DNA of 64,000 nt, taken from positions 434,001 to 498,000 of the forward strand of contig CANLLF010000004.1 of the NCBI GenBank assembly GCA_947491935.1, in the 5' to 3' direction. The translations under genes and the position numbers were made by a program. Of the stretch, positions 44,968-53,063 are shown piece by piece. The notes under the pieces are model-generated. The model ran no database searches, was not told where the DNA came from, and saw nothing but the letters and a program-made list of their open reading frames with translations. This stretch comes from an uncultured Roseicyclus sp. GTDB taxonomy: Bacteria > Pseudomonadota > Alphaproteobacteria > Rhodobacterales > Rhodobacteraceae. The stretch's first letter is position 1. The number at the start of each line of letters is the position of its first letter.

Positions 44968-45452
44968 GCGCCGCACCGGTGATGGGAGGGCACGCTGATC
45001 GGCGGTTGACGGGAGATTAGGCAGACGTGCATTCCGGCAGAATTGGCCGGGAGGGACGAGAGGCGCAAGTGAGGTATGCGGTGAGGCCCGAACATGGTCA
45101 AACATGCCGTGACTGTGTTGCCGCATCTTGGGCCTCGTCCACGTCCCGTATCTGGTGAGAAAACCGCATACAAGAGTGATTGGACATCGGTGTTTTCGGG
45201 ACAAGACAGAGACCGGCGGCGGAGCCGCAGTGATGGCGGCCGTCGGGATTGCCATCAAAACGTACCAAAAAGGCGGAACCTCTGCCCGGTTTACGGGTTT
45301 CCTTACCTAAATGTGATTGGAATCGGGGCTTTGGGGACTTGTCCACAGGCACCCCAACGCAAACAATGACACAAGCCGATTCTATTCGGTGAACCAGCGC
45401 GCAGATCGCGCGGCCACCGAATTGACCGAAGACGATCCGAAGGACGACAGAT
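44968..45452. other. 485-base region without a gene
   Basis: No open frame here looks coding. It must contain the promoter of the divergent GNAT gene and that of the L,D-transpeptidase gene. A TTGGGG/CCCCAA inverted repeat (45331-45336 with 45352-45357) frames TTGTCCACA at 45339-45347, a one-mismatch DnaA-box-like string; alone this is weak. Otherwise I see nothing. Confidence 0.5.
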
Positions 45453-46073
45453 ATGCTCAGCCGCCGCCATTTTATTATCACGACTGCCACGATGTTCTCG
45501 GCCCCGCTGGCGACATCTGCGCTGGCGCAGGATGCCGTGGGTATCGAATTCGACGAGGCCATTGAACAGGCCACGCCCGGCGGGAACAACCCGTGGGGTC
45601 TGCATTCGCGCTTCATGCCGCAGCGTGTGGCCCACAATCCCGGCCTCACCCCCGGTAATATTCACGTGGATCCGACGGCACGTTATCTTTACCACATCGG
45701 CTCGGATGGAACCGCGATGCGCTATGGCGTGGCCGTGGGCCGTGCGGGTCTCTACCAGCCCGGCAATTTCCGCATTCAGCGTGTGGTCGAATGGCCGTCC
45801 TGGACGCCGACCGCCAACATGATCGCCCGGGAACCGCACATCTACGCCCAATATGCGGGCGGTGTTCCCGGTGGTCCGGACAATCCGCTCGGCGCGCGGG
45901 CTCTCTACCTCTACGCCGGGGGTCGCGATACGTATCTGCGGATCCACGGCACGCCGCAGCCGTGGTCGATCGGCACCTCCGCCTCGTCGGGTTGTGTGCG
46001 CCTGGTCAACGACCACGTGATCCAGCTGGCGGCGCAAGTGAACCCCGGCAGCCGCGCGATCCTGCACAGCTGA
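45453..46073 (+). CDS. Exported L,D-transpeptidase (YkuD)
   Basis: A 206-residue periplasmic cross-linking enzyme. The N terminus SRRHFIITTATMFSAPLATS resembles a twin-arginine signal (two Arg and hydrophobic stretch ending ALA). The catalytic YkuD domain has the conserved Gly-rich IHGTPQPWSIGTSASSGCVRL with nucleophile Cys in SSGCVRL and the upstream His. It forms 3-3 or Lpp-type links in peptidoglycan. A hairpin terminator follows. Confidence 0.88.
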   Translation: MLSRRHFIITTATMFSAPLATSALAQDAVGIEFDEAIEQATPGGNNPWGLHSRFMPQRVAHNPGLTPGNIHVDPTARYLYHIGSDGTAMRYGVAVGRAGLYQPGNFRIQRVVEWPSWTPTANMIAREPHIYAQYAGGVPGGPDNPLGARALYLYAGGRDTYLRIHGTPQPWSIGTSASSGCVRLVNDHVIQLAAQVNPGSRAILHS

Positions 46074-46098
46074 ACTTACCGACCCCCAGCATTTCCAG

Positions 46099-46131
46099 AC
46101 CCCTGCGCCACCGGCGTGGGGGTTTATTTTT
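46099..46131 (+). terminator. Terminator after L,D-transpeptidase gene
   Basis: An imperfect stem (46100-46109 with 46113-46121, one bulge) is followed by TTTATTTTT (46123-46131). It lies 27 bases past the stop and reaches into the end of the convergent minus-strand gene, whose stop codon is at 46124-46126. Confidence 0.75.
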
Positions 46132-46399
46132 GCCCGAAATCCAGCCAGGTGCCATTCAACTCCGCGACCTCATCCAGGCATCGCAGGCAAATCAGCCGCG
46201 GGCCACCGGCTGTCCGTTTTTGAAATTCCTCGATATCGGCTTGCCAGCAGGCGTCGCAAAAGGCCTGGATGTCGCCATCATCTTCCTCGAACCACGTCAG
46301 GCCAACGGCGCGGCGCGTCGTCAGCGACGTGAAGATATGGTCGCACACGAAGGCGGGGCCCTGTGCGCCGTGGCGGTCGCAGATGACATCCTTGGGCAT
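46124..46399 (-). CDS. Small protein with two putative zinc sites
   Basis: A 91-residue protein with eight metal-ligand-type residues spaced as C7-x2-H10, C19-x-H21, C48-x2-C51 and C71-x2-C74, enough for two zinc sites. The sequence reads CDRHG, VCDHI, FCDACW, ICLRC. No other motif is seen and I do not recognise the family. It is monocistronic; its 3' end overlaps the terminator of the convergent L,D-transpeptidase gene. Confidence 0.7.
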   Translation of the reverse strand: MPKDVICDRHGAQGPAFVCDHIFTSLTTRRAVGLTWFEEDDGDIQAFCDACWQADIEEFQKRTAGGPRLICLRCLDEVAELNGTWLDFGQK

Positions 46400-46464
46400 G
46401 GCGGCCCCTCCAATCGGCTGGCCGGAACGTGCCCAAGGAAATTGGCAAGAGTGAGGCGGAGTGC

Positions 46465-47118
46465 TCAGCCCGGGAGCTTGGCCATCCGCAGGTAGGGCAG
46501 CTTCGTGTCGATGGAGCCATATTTGGCGATAGCGTCCTCGTCCGACACGGCCACCGGCACAACGACATCCTCACCCGGAACCCAATTGGCCGGGGTCGCG
46601 ACATTCTCTTTCGCTGCTGTCTGCAACCCGTCCAGCGCGCGCAAAACTTCGGCAAAGTTGCGGCCCACATTCATCGGATACGTCATGGTCAGCTTCAGCT
46701 GCTTGTCGGGCCCGATGATGAAAACCGAGCGCACCGTGGCGGTATCGGCAGGGGTGCGACCATCGGGCAGATAGGCCTCGGCCGGAAGCATGTCGAACGC
46801 CTTGGAAATCTCAAGCCCAGTATCGGCAACGATGGGGAAGCCCGCCTTGGCGCCGCCCACGGCCTCGATATCGGCCTTCCACTTCACATGATCTTCCACA
46901 CCGTCCACGGAGACGCCAAGAACCTTGGTGTTGCGCGCGGCCCATTCATCGGCCAGCTGCGCCACGGCGCCGAACTCGGTCGTGCAGACGGGGGTGAAGT
47001 CCTTGGGGTGGGAGAACAGGATCATCCAGCTATCGCCGATGAAGTCGTGCAGCGTCATGGTGCCCTGATCGGTTTCGACCGTCAGGTTCGGGATCGTGTC
47101 ATTGATGCGGAGGGCCAT
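46465..47118 (-). CDS. 1-Cys peroxiredoxin (Prx6 type)
   Basis: Reduces hydrogen peroxide and organic peroxides. The 217-residue protein has the peroxidatic Cys45 in DFTPVCTTEFG and no other cysteine, so it is a 1-Cys enzyme needing an external reductant. DHVKWKADIEAVGG and TATVRSVFIIGPDK (conserved Arg) are also present. ATG at 47118 follows a GGACAATTCCC context. It is divergent from the aldehyde dehydrogenase across 218 bases. Confidence 0.92.
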   Translation of the reverse strand: MALRINDTIPNLTVETDQGTMTLHDFIGDSWMILFSHPKDFTPVCTTEFGAVAQLADEWAARNTKVLGVSVDGVEDHVKWKADIEAVGGAKAGFPIVADTGLEISKAFDMLPAEAYLPDGRTPADTATVRSVFIIGPDKQLKLTMTYPMNVGRNFAEVLRALDGLQTAAKENVATPANWVPGEDVVVPVAVSDEDAIAKYGSIDTKLPYLRMAKLPG

Positions 47119-47336
47119 GGGAATTGTCCTTTCGATGGTCAGTCCAGTCGGAGCCAACATAGGCATGCGACGGGTCTGCGCAAAGTGCCATCACTTGCGA
47201 TAAGGCGCCACGTCCGGCGGCCCTTGGGTCGCGTGAACGTCCGTTTCGGTGCGGATCGCTGCCGCGAACGCGGGGCCTTGCGAAGCGACGCGGCCCCTGT
47301 CACGGTCCCGCGCGAAACGCGCACCGGGAGGCTGTC

Positions 47337-48770
47337 ATGCAAAACGCGAAGAACTTCTATATTGATGGAAAATGGGTGGCTCCGGCCAAGGCGCGCGACC
47401 TCGCCGTGATCGATCCGTCGACCGAGGAAATCTGCGAAACCATCTCGCTCGGCGATCAGGCCGACACCGATGCGGCCGTCGCCGCCGCGAAGCGCGCCTT
47501 CGAGAGCTGGGGCTGGAGCGACCCCGCGGAGCGGATCGCCTTGGCGGAGAAGCTGCTGGAGATCTACAACGCGCGCGCCGAAGAGATGGCGCAGGCCATC
47601 AGCCTTGAAATGGGCGCCCCGCAGGATCTGGCGCGGGCGCAGCAGGTTGGCGCGGGCTCGTGGCATCTGGAGGGGTTCATTCGCGCCGCCAAGGATTTCG
47701 TCTGGGATCATCCCCTGGGCGACTGGGCGCCGAATGAGCGCACGGTTTACGAGCCCATCGGCGTGTGCGCGCTGATCACGCCGTGGAACTGGCCGATGAA
47801 CCAGATCGTCCTGAAGGTTGTGCCCGCGCTGCTGGCCGGGTGTACGATGGTGCTGAAACCGTCCGAGATCGCGCCGCTTTCGAGCCTTTTGTTCAGCGAG
47901 TTCATGGATGAGGCGGGCGTGCCCGCGGGCGTTTACAACATGCTCAATGGCGATGGGCCCGGCGTGGGATCGCAATTGTCGGCCCATGGCGATGTGGACA
48001 TGGTCAGCTTCACCGGCTCCACCCGGGCCGGGCGGCTGATCTCCATCGCCGGAGCGGATACGATCAAGCGCGTCTCGCTGGAACTGGGGGGCAAAGGTGC
48101 GAACATCATCTTTGCCGACGCCGATGAGAAGGCGGTGAAGCAAGGTGTCATCCGCTGCTTCCGCAACACCGGGCAGAGTTGCAATGCGCCGACGCGGATG
48201 CTGGTAGAGCGCTCGCGCTATGACGAGGCTGTCGAGCAGGCCGCCGAGACCGCCGCGAAGGTCACAGTTGGCCCCGCCAGCGAGGAGGGGCGCCATATCG
48301 GCCCCGCGGTCAGCGAGCTGCAATTCGATAAGATCCAGAACCTGATCCAGGTGGGGATCAACGAAGGTGCGCGCCTGATTGCCGGTGGCACGGGGCGCCC
48401 CGAGACAATCAATCGCGGCTACTACATCCGCCCGACCGTCTTCGCCGATGTGACGCCGGATATGACGATTTATCGGGAAGAGATCTTCGGGCCCGTCCTG
48501 TCGATCCTGCCATTCGATGATGAGGATCACGCCGTCGCTATCGCCAATGACACCGATTACGGCCTGACGAACTACGTCCAGACGGGGGATGTCGACAAGC
48601 TGCGCCGGGTCGCGCGGCGGCTGCGCTCGGGCATGGTCGAAGGCAACGGTCAGGGGTTTGGCCAAGGCTCCCCCTTTGGCGGTTACAAGCAATCCGGCAA
48701 CGGGCGTGAAGGTGGCCGGTTCGGCCTGCACGAGTTCCTTGAGACCAAGGCCGTCAGCGGCTGGGGCTAG
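47337..48770 (+). CDS. NAD(P)-dependent aldehyde dehydrogenase
   Basis: A 477-residue aldehyde dehydrogenase. Catalytic Glu249 in SLELGGKG and Cys282 in NTGQSCNAPTR are intact, and the NAD-binding motif FTGSTRAGR and C-terminal EEIFGPVLSIL are present. Length is normal. Substrate cannot be read; the NAPTR after the catalytic Cys is less common than N-x-G-Q-x-C-x-A-x-S/T-R variants. It is monocistronic, with a strong terminator after it. Confidence 0.92.
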   Translation: MQNAKNFYIDGKWVAPAKARDLAVIDPSTEEICETISLGDQADTDAAVAAAKRAFESWGWSDPAERIALAEKLLEIYNARAEEMAQAISLEMGAPQDLARAQQVGAGSWHLEGFIRAAKDFVWDHPLGDWAPNERTVYEPIGVCALITPWNWPMNQIVLKVVPALLAGCTMVLKPSEIAPLSSLLFSEFMDEAGVPAGVYNMLNGDGPGVGSQLSAHGDVDMVSFTGSTRAGRLISIAGADTIKRVSLELGGKGANIIFADADEKAVKQGVIRCFRNTGQSCNAPTRMLVERSRYDEAVEQAAETAAKVTVGPASEEGRHIGPAVSELQFDKIQNLIQVGINEGARLIAGGTGRPETINRGYYIRPTVFADVTPDMTIYREEIFGPVLSILPFDDEDHAVAIANDTDYGLTNYVQTGDVDKLRRVARRLRSGMVEGNGQGFGQGSPFGGYKQSGNGREGGRFGLHEFLETKAVSGWG

Positions 48771-48796
48771 GTCAGGGCACACCGACGAGGCGCTTG

Positions 48797-48832
48797 AACG
48801 GTGGGTTCCGGAAACGGACCCGCCGTTTTTTT
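48797..48832 (+). terminator. Terminator after aldehyde dehydrogenase gene
   Basis: A 13-14 bp stem with one bulge and one G-U pair (arms starting AACGGTGGG and ending CCCGCCGTT, loop GAAA) is followed by seven T to 48832. It lies 27 bases past the stop codon. Confidence 0.85.
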
Positions 48833-48912
48833 GACTGGGCGTCCGGCTTTGCGCCGCTATCTCGCCGGGAAGATCGCGCCGGACGGGCGCCAAACGACCG
48901 GATGCAACGGCC

Positions 48913-49611
48913 ATGGCCCACTCCAAGACCTCCGTGCTGATCATCGGCAGCGGGCCGAATGCTGTTCTGGCGCGGGATTGGGATCGCGGCGCCTACACAC
49001 ATATCGTGGCCATCAACAACGCCTGGCGGGTACGACCGGATTGGGACATCTCCATTTTCCCCGAAGATTTTCCTCCGGAGCAACAGCCGGAATGCCTCGG
49101 ACAACAACGTCGCGTCAGTGCGGCGGATTATGTCCCGGTGCAGAATCGCTACGGCGGGTTTGTCTATGCCGGTGGCACGATGGCGTTCACCGCCGGGTAC
49201 TGGGCGCTTGGGGCATTGAAGCCTGATGTGATGGCCTTCATTGGATGCGATATGGTCTATCCGGCTAACGGAAATACGCACTTCTATGGAACGGGCGCGG
49301 CGGATCCGCTGAGAGAAGATGTGACGCTACAATCACTCGAGGCGAAATCGGCGCGCCTGGCCCTTCTGGCGGCTGAGGCGGAGTGCGTTTGCGTGAATCT
49401 CTCGGCCGATTCCAGCCGGTTGGTTTTTCCACGGAATGAGAAGGCGCTGGTGCCGGAGGAGGCGAGCCTGAGGGCCGCGTTGGCGCGCGAGGCGGAGCTT
49501 GGCTACATGGTCCCATCCGGCCGCTATTGGGAGGTTCAGCAAAGCTTCGATGCGGCGGCCTTGCGGGATCTCGATGGGCTCTGGCTCGCGGCCTATGCCG
49601 CCGCGACTTAG
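48913..49611 (+). CDS. Unknown protein with glycan-transferase-like N terminus
   Basis: A 232-residue soluble protein. It opens SVLIIGSGPNAVLARDWDRG and continues HIVAINNAWRVRPDWDISIF, a Rossmann-like strand-loop pattern also seen in DUF115 and sialyltransferase-like families; FIGCDMVYPANGNTHFYG follows near residue 115. No firm family. It converges on rluA, with overlapping stop codons (shared TTAG). A glycan or lipopolysaccharide role is speculation. Confidence 0.68.
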   Translation: MAHSKTSVLIIGSGPNAVLARDWDRGAYTHIVAINNAWRVRPDWDISIFPEDFPPEQQPECLGQQRRVSAADYVPVQNRYGGFVYAGGTMAFTAGYWALGALKPDVMAFIGCDMVYPANGNTHFYGTGAADPLREDVTLQSLEAKSARLALLAAEAECVCVNLSADSSRLVFPRNEKALVPEEASLRAALAREAELGYMVPSGRYWEVQQSFDAAALRDLDGLWLAAYAAAT

Positions 49612-50258
49612 AACGGCACCGGCGCGCGGAACAGCATCCCCTTGCCGCCATCGGGATGGCGCAGCTTCAGGCTTTCGGCGTGGAGCATCAGGCGGGGATA
49701 GTCTCGCGCGGGGCCGGTGGCGTAGAACGGATCGCCCAGGATCGGATGCCCAATCTCACGCATATGAACGCGCAATTGGTGGGACCTGCCCGTCTTGGGG
49801 AACAGCCGCATCCGCGTGGTGCCATCTTCGATCTTCATCCGCCGCCAATCGGTCCGGGCGGGTTTGCCGGCCTCGAAATTCACGTGTTGCAGCGGGCGGT
49901 TCGGCCAATCGACGATAAGCGGCAGGTCGATATGGCCCTCCTTCTCCGCCACCGCGCCCCAGACGCGGGCGACGTAAGATTTTTTCATGTGCCGTTTCTC
50001 GAATTGCAGCCCCAGATGGCGCTGCGCCGATGGTGTTCGGGCAAAGACCATCACGCCCGACGTGTCCATATCCAACCGGTGAACCAGAAGTGCCTCGGGA
50101 TAGGACGCTTGCAGCCGTGCCATCAGGCAATCGGCCAGATGCTCGCCCTTGCCGGGTACCGAGAGGAGCCCCGCCGGTTTGTTGACAAGAATCAGCTCGT
50201 GATCGTCATGGATGATGTCCAGCGGGACATCCGGTGGTGCGTAGATGAACTCAGCCAT
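49608..50258 (-). CDS. RluA-family pseudouridine synthase
   Basis: Converts uridine to pseudouridine in rRNA or tRNA. The 216-residue protein has the catalytic motif HRLDMDTSG with its Asp, preceded by LVNKPAGLLSVPG and followed by KSYVARVWG and TGRSHQLRVHM. It lacks an S4 domain, fitting the RluA/TruC group rather than RluC/D. It is last of four overlapping minus-strand genes. The exact RNA site is unknown. Confidence 0.9.
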   Translation of the reverse strand: MAEFIYAPPDVPLDIIHDDHELILVNKPAGLLSVPGKGEHLADCLMARLQASYPEALLVHRLDMDTSGVMVFARTPSAQRHLGLQFEKRHMKKSYVARVWGAVAEKEGHIDLPLIVDWPNRPLQHVNFEAGKPARTDWRRMKIEDGTTRMRLFPKTGRSHQLRVHMREIGHPILGDPFYATGPARDYPRLMLHAESLKLRHPDGGKGMLFRAPVPF

Positions 50259-50527
50259 CAGCCGCCGCGGGCGGCAAGAACGTCGATCGCGATCATGGTG
50301 ATCAACACGAAGGTCAGGAAAAACAGCGTCTTGCGATCGTTGCGATCCTCTTCGCTGCTCAACCAGAACTTCAGCTGCGCGATGAACCCGCCGGTGGACG
50401 GGAACGGTCCGCCGGTCTGGTCGGCGTCACGACCGCGGATCGTGAACAGCATCCGGTACATCATGAAGGCCCAGGCGATGAAAACCAGGGCTTGCAGGAC
50501 AAGGCGGATGGTTTGGCCGGTCGTCAT
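50258..50527 (-). CDS. Small two-TM membrane protein
   Basis: An 89-residue protein with hydrophobic segments at about residues 8-28 and 68-86 and a polar middle. It sits between a second small membrane protein gene and rluA, overlapping both (four and one bases). No family recognised. Its conservation with rluA would decide whether it is a real functional partner. Confidence 0.6.
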   Translation of the reverse strand: MTTGQTIRLVLQALVFIAWAFMMYRMLFTIRGRDADQTGGPFPSTGGFIAQLKFWLSSEEDRNDRKTLFFLTFVLITMIAIDVLAARGG

Positions 50528-50727
50528 GGCTGTGGTCCTTTCCAGAGGCGCCAGGCGGAATGTAGGGCCGAGCCGGCAAAGAATGCGCCACCGAAGAGCG
50601 CGATTTCAAGGGACGCGATGCCACCGATGCCGTTGGTGGCATAGGCGCCGGTCAGAAGGGCAAGGCCGCAAAGGCTGATGACAAGGCGCAATTTCAGCTC
50701 GCCGCGGGTCGGACCAAACCTGTTCAT
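50524..50727 (-). CDS. Small two-TM membrane protein
   Basis: A 67-residue protein starting MNRFGPTRGELKLRLVISLC, with hydrophobic segments at about 12-30 and 36-56. ATG at 50727 overlaps the upstream methyltransferase gene by four bases. The tight overlap with three neighbours supports it as a gene. No family recognised. Confidence 0.6.
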   Translation of the reverse strand: MNRFGPTRGELKLRLVISLCGLALLTGAYATNGIGGIASLEIALFGGAFFAGSALHSAWRLWKGPQP

Positions 50728-51443
50728 ACATCCGTGGCCTTCATGGCCTTGATGTACCATCCCGGCGCTGAGGACCAGACGGTTTGTCCGCGCCGTCCGG
50801 AATAGGCGCCTGCGCTGCCAAACCTTACACGCGCTTCCAGTATGTCAAGCGCCGCGGCCGCGGTCTCTACAAGGCCACGGACAAGCTTATCGCCCCGACC
50901 CTTGATGAGAAGAGCGGACGTTCGTCGCCCGAAGACAAGAGGCAATAGGCTGACCTCTTCATAGCCAAGCCCGGCTAGCGTCGCCGCCCACCAGCTTGGT
51001 GTGTGACGGTTGAAGTCATCGGGGTGGCCGTGAACGGGGTACATCCAAGGGACGATGATATGAAGCGCTCCGCCGGGTTTCAGAACCCGGGTTATATCCG
51101 CCAGCGAGCCTCGGTCATCGTAGATGTGTTCCAGCGTGTTGAATGTGACGACGGCGTCGAACCGGGAATCTTCGAACGGGATTGGATCATCGACAGCAAC
51201 AAGATCGGTAGGGCTGAATTCCTCGGAGATGTTGACCGAGCGGAGGGTGAGGTCTTGAGGAAGATACCGCCGATAATTCGCGGTTTCCCCGCCCCCGAAG
51301 TCCAGAACCTCCCCACTCAGGTCAAGCTTTGAGATCAGATCGATTTCCATCCGGCGCAGCATCGTCAACTTGCCGCCGTAGCGCCTCAGGTAGCGGAACT
51401 GTGCGAAGCTGGGGAGCGGGGGATCAAGGATCGTAAAGGGCAT
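50724..51443 (-). CDS. Class I SAM-dependent methyltransferase
   Basis: A 239-residue methyltransferase. The glycine-rich motif is degenerate-looking but readable as GEVLDFGGGETANYRRYL near residue 45, followed by DDPIPFEDSRFDAVVTFNTLEHIYD (acidic and post-II) and LKPGGALHIIVPWMYPVHG. Type 11 family. First of a four-gene minus-strand operon ending with rluA. Its C terminus has a basic hydrophobic stretch; target unknown, perhaps a lipid or quinone-like molecule. Confidence 0.82.
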   Translation of the reverse strand: MPFTILDPPLPSFAQFRYLRRYGGKLTMLRRMEIDLISKLDLSGEVLDFGGGETANYRRYLPQDLTLRSVNISEEFSPTDLVAVDDPIPFEDSRFDAVVTFNTLEHIYDDRGSLADITRVLKPGGALHIIVPWMYPVHGHPDDFNRHTPSWWAATLAGLGYEEVSLLPLVFGRRTSALLIKGRGDKLVRGLVETAAAALDILEARVRFGSAGAYSGRRGQTVWSSAPGWYIKAMKATDV

Positions 51444-51521
51444 TTGGGGCCGATCAGCAGGTGAATGCCTTTTCGGTCGCGCAATTTCCCAACACTTGCA
51501 AGGGTGTGCCCAGCCGATAGC

Positions 51522-51557
51522 TCAAAAGAAAACGCCGTGCGGGGGCGGCACGGCGTT
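51522..51557 (-). terminator. Terminator after chrR
   Basis: A perfect 10-bp stem (51531-51540 with 51548-51557, loop of seven) is flanked on the minus-strand 3' side by TTTTCTTTTG. It lies 24 bases past the chrR stop and should end the rpoE-chrR transcript. Confidence 0.85.
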
Positions 51558-51581
51558 GTGTGTTCTATGGTCGCGTAAGCG

Positions 51582-52223
51582 TCAAATGCCGACGAAAGGC
51601 TGCGCCAATCTGGGCAGCAGGCCTTGGAATTTCAGCTTTGCATCGGTGGCAACAAGGCAGATGCAGTCCTCGCCCGGCTCGGCAATCGGTTGGTGATTGA
51701 TCTCGGTATCGGCCACCTCGATATCGCCGCGGGCGAACACACCATCTTCGTCACGGAAAGCGCCTTTGAGGACCAATGTCATTTCCGTGCCATGGTGACT
51801 GTGGGCAGGCATGGCACGACCGGCGGGGATCAGCAGAAGACGCGCTGTGCCATCCTCATCGGAATGCAGCACACATTGCTTGACGCCCCGCCCGACCGAG
51901 CGCCAGCGCACGGCGTCCTCGTCGCCGCCAACAGTATCCTGCAGCGGTGTCGGGAACACGCCGGAGGCCGATACCGGGCGTCTGATCGGATCCATGCCGC
52001 CGATTTTCGCAAGGGTCTGTTGCAGGCTGTCATCGGCAATATCGGCAGTACCGGCATCTTCCAGCACGGCCCCGCCAATCGCTTCGAGGCTTTCCAGCCG
52101 GGCGCGGGACTCATCGCTCAGAGACACATGCGATGCGACCACGAGGTCGAAGGCCCGGGGCAATACACCGGTCGCGTAGCCCATGAGGATATCATCGGGC
52201 AGGTTGTGTTTAATGTCGGTCAT
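51582..52223 (-). CDS. chrR: ChrR-type anti-sigma factor lacking the zinc-finger cysteines
   Basis: A 213-residue protein, the length I recall for Rhodobacter ChrR. The N-terminal anti-sigma domain keeps H6 and H32, but the Cys-x2-Cys that completes its zinc site is S36 and S39 (HVSLSDES); the codons are AGC and TCC, so this is not one ambiguous base. The C-terminal cupin keeps H141, H143, E147 and H177, matching the second metal site. In the known system ChrR holds sigma-E inactive until singlet oxygen triggers release. Loss of the first site could weaken zinc-dependent binding. It follows rpoE by 35 bases and is followed by a terminator. Confidence 0.87.
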   Translation of the reverse strand: MTDIKHNLPDDILMGYATGVLPRAFDLVVASHVSLSDESRARLESLEAIGGAVLEDAGTADIADDSLQQTLAKIGGMDPIRRPVSASGVFPTPLQDTVGGDEDAVRWRSVGRGVKQCVLHSDEDGTARLLLIPAGRAMPAHSHHGTEMTLVLKGAFRDEDGVFARGDIEVADTEINHQPIAEPGEDCICLVATDAKLKFQGLLPRLAQPFVGI

Positions 52224-52258
52224 CTGGTCGTCTTCTGTTTGGTCGTAATGGTCTGTGT

Positions 52259-52807
52259 TCAGCTCATCGAATGTCGCAACCGTTCCAGCGCCAACCTAAT
52301 CCGGGACTTGATCGTGCCAAGGGGCAGACCGGTCTCAGCCGCGATCTCGGAATGGGTGAGATCGCCGAAATAGGCGCGTTGAATCAGCATACGTTGCTTC
52401 TCAGGAAGCTTACCGATGGCTTCGGCAAGGCGGGTCGAATCCTGTTGCAGGGCGATGACATCAGCCTGGTCGGGCGCCGCTTCGGGCCCCCATGGCAGCT
52501 CTTCCGGTTCCGGTCTGGCATAGCGCCGCAAGAGATCGATCTTGCGGTTCCGCGCAATCGTGAAGATCCACGTGGCCACGGAGGCACGCGACGGATCATA
52601 CAAATGCGATTTGTGCCAAAGCGTGGCCATGACGTCCTGCATACATTCTTCAGCGAGGCTTTCATCGGCCCCGGATTTCATCAGAAACGCCTTCACCCTT
52701 GGGGCAAAATGCCGAAACAATTCGGCAAAGGCCTTCCGATCTTGATCCTGCGCGATCGCCGCCATTCTGGTGACCCATCGCGCGTCTGTTCTCTCATATG
52801 CCGTCAC
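52259..52807 (-). CDS. rpoE: ECF sigma factor RpoE (sigma-E, singlet-oxygen type)
   Basis: A 182-residue extracytoplasmic-function sigma factor (ECF11-like). Region 2 includes FAPRVKAFLMKSGADESLAE and SVATWIFTIARNRKIDLLRR; region 4 includes LPEKQRMLIQRAYFGDLTHS and LPLGTIKSRIRLALERLR. GTG at 52807 is chosen: GGGAAGA lies upstream and the length then matches the Rhodobacter protein, about 181 residues. The frame is open to 52906. A promoter with TGATCC-N18-TAAGA lies at 52940-52912, so it should transcribe itself. Partner anti-sigma factor ChrR follows. Confidence 0.9.
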   Translation of the reverse strand: MTAYERTDARWVTRMAAIAQDQDRKAFAELFRHFAPRVKAFLMKSGADESLAEECMQDVMATLWHKSHLYDPSRASVATWIFTIARNRKIDLLRRYARPEPEELPWGPEAAPDQADVIALQQDSTRLAEAIGKLPEKQRMLIQRAYFGDLTHSEIAAETGLPLGTIKSRIRLALERLRHSMS

Positions 52808-52911
52808 GGTCTTCCCACGCGGTTCGGGATTCCCTATGGCCGCCATCATCTGGCTGCCGAGGTGCTGCCCATGGCTTTGGTCTGCGTGGTCGTTCGCGAC
52901 AAGCATACAGG

Positions 52912-52940
52912 TCTTACGGGTCCAAGCCCAGAACGGATCA
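52912..52940 (-). promoter_or_regulatory. Sigma-E promoter of rpoE-chrR
   Basis: On the minus strand TGATCC (52940-52935), 18 bases, then TAAGA (52916-52912) matches the consensus known for R. sphaeroides sigma-E exactly, in both boxes and spacer. Transcription would start near 52905, giving a leader of about 98 bases before the GTG at 52807. Confidence 0.85.
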
Positions 52941-52999
52941 CATTAAGATATCGCCTGAAAAGCTTTCATCTGAAGGGGTTCGGGTGCCGGGACTTTGTT

Positions 53000-53028
53000 T
53001 GATCTGCTTGGGGTTGCACGCCGTAACC
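53000..53028 (+). promoter_or_regulatory. Likely sigma-E promoter of the divergent operon
   Basis: On the plus strand TGATCT (53000-53005), 18 bases, then TAACC (53024-53028), five of six and three of five matches to the sigma-E consensus with the exact spacer. It lies 36 bases before the ATG at 53064, facing the FAD oxidoreductase operon. Confidence 0.55.
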
Positions 53029-53063
53029 CGTTCGATCAGATATCGCAGGGGATAGGGGACCAC

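Noticed and set aside
45339-45347. TTGTCCACA as a DnaA box or replication origin
   Set aside because: A single one-mismatch box with no cluster, no AT-rich unwinding region and no dnaA, parA or repA nearby.
46429-47409. Plus-strand frame opposite the peroxiredoxin gene
   Set aside because: Shadow of the peroxiredoxin gene, which has a clear active site and the correct start.
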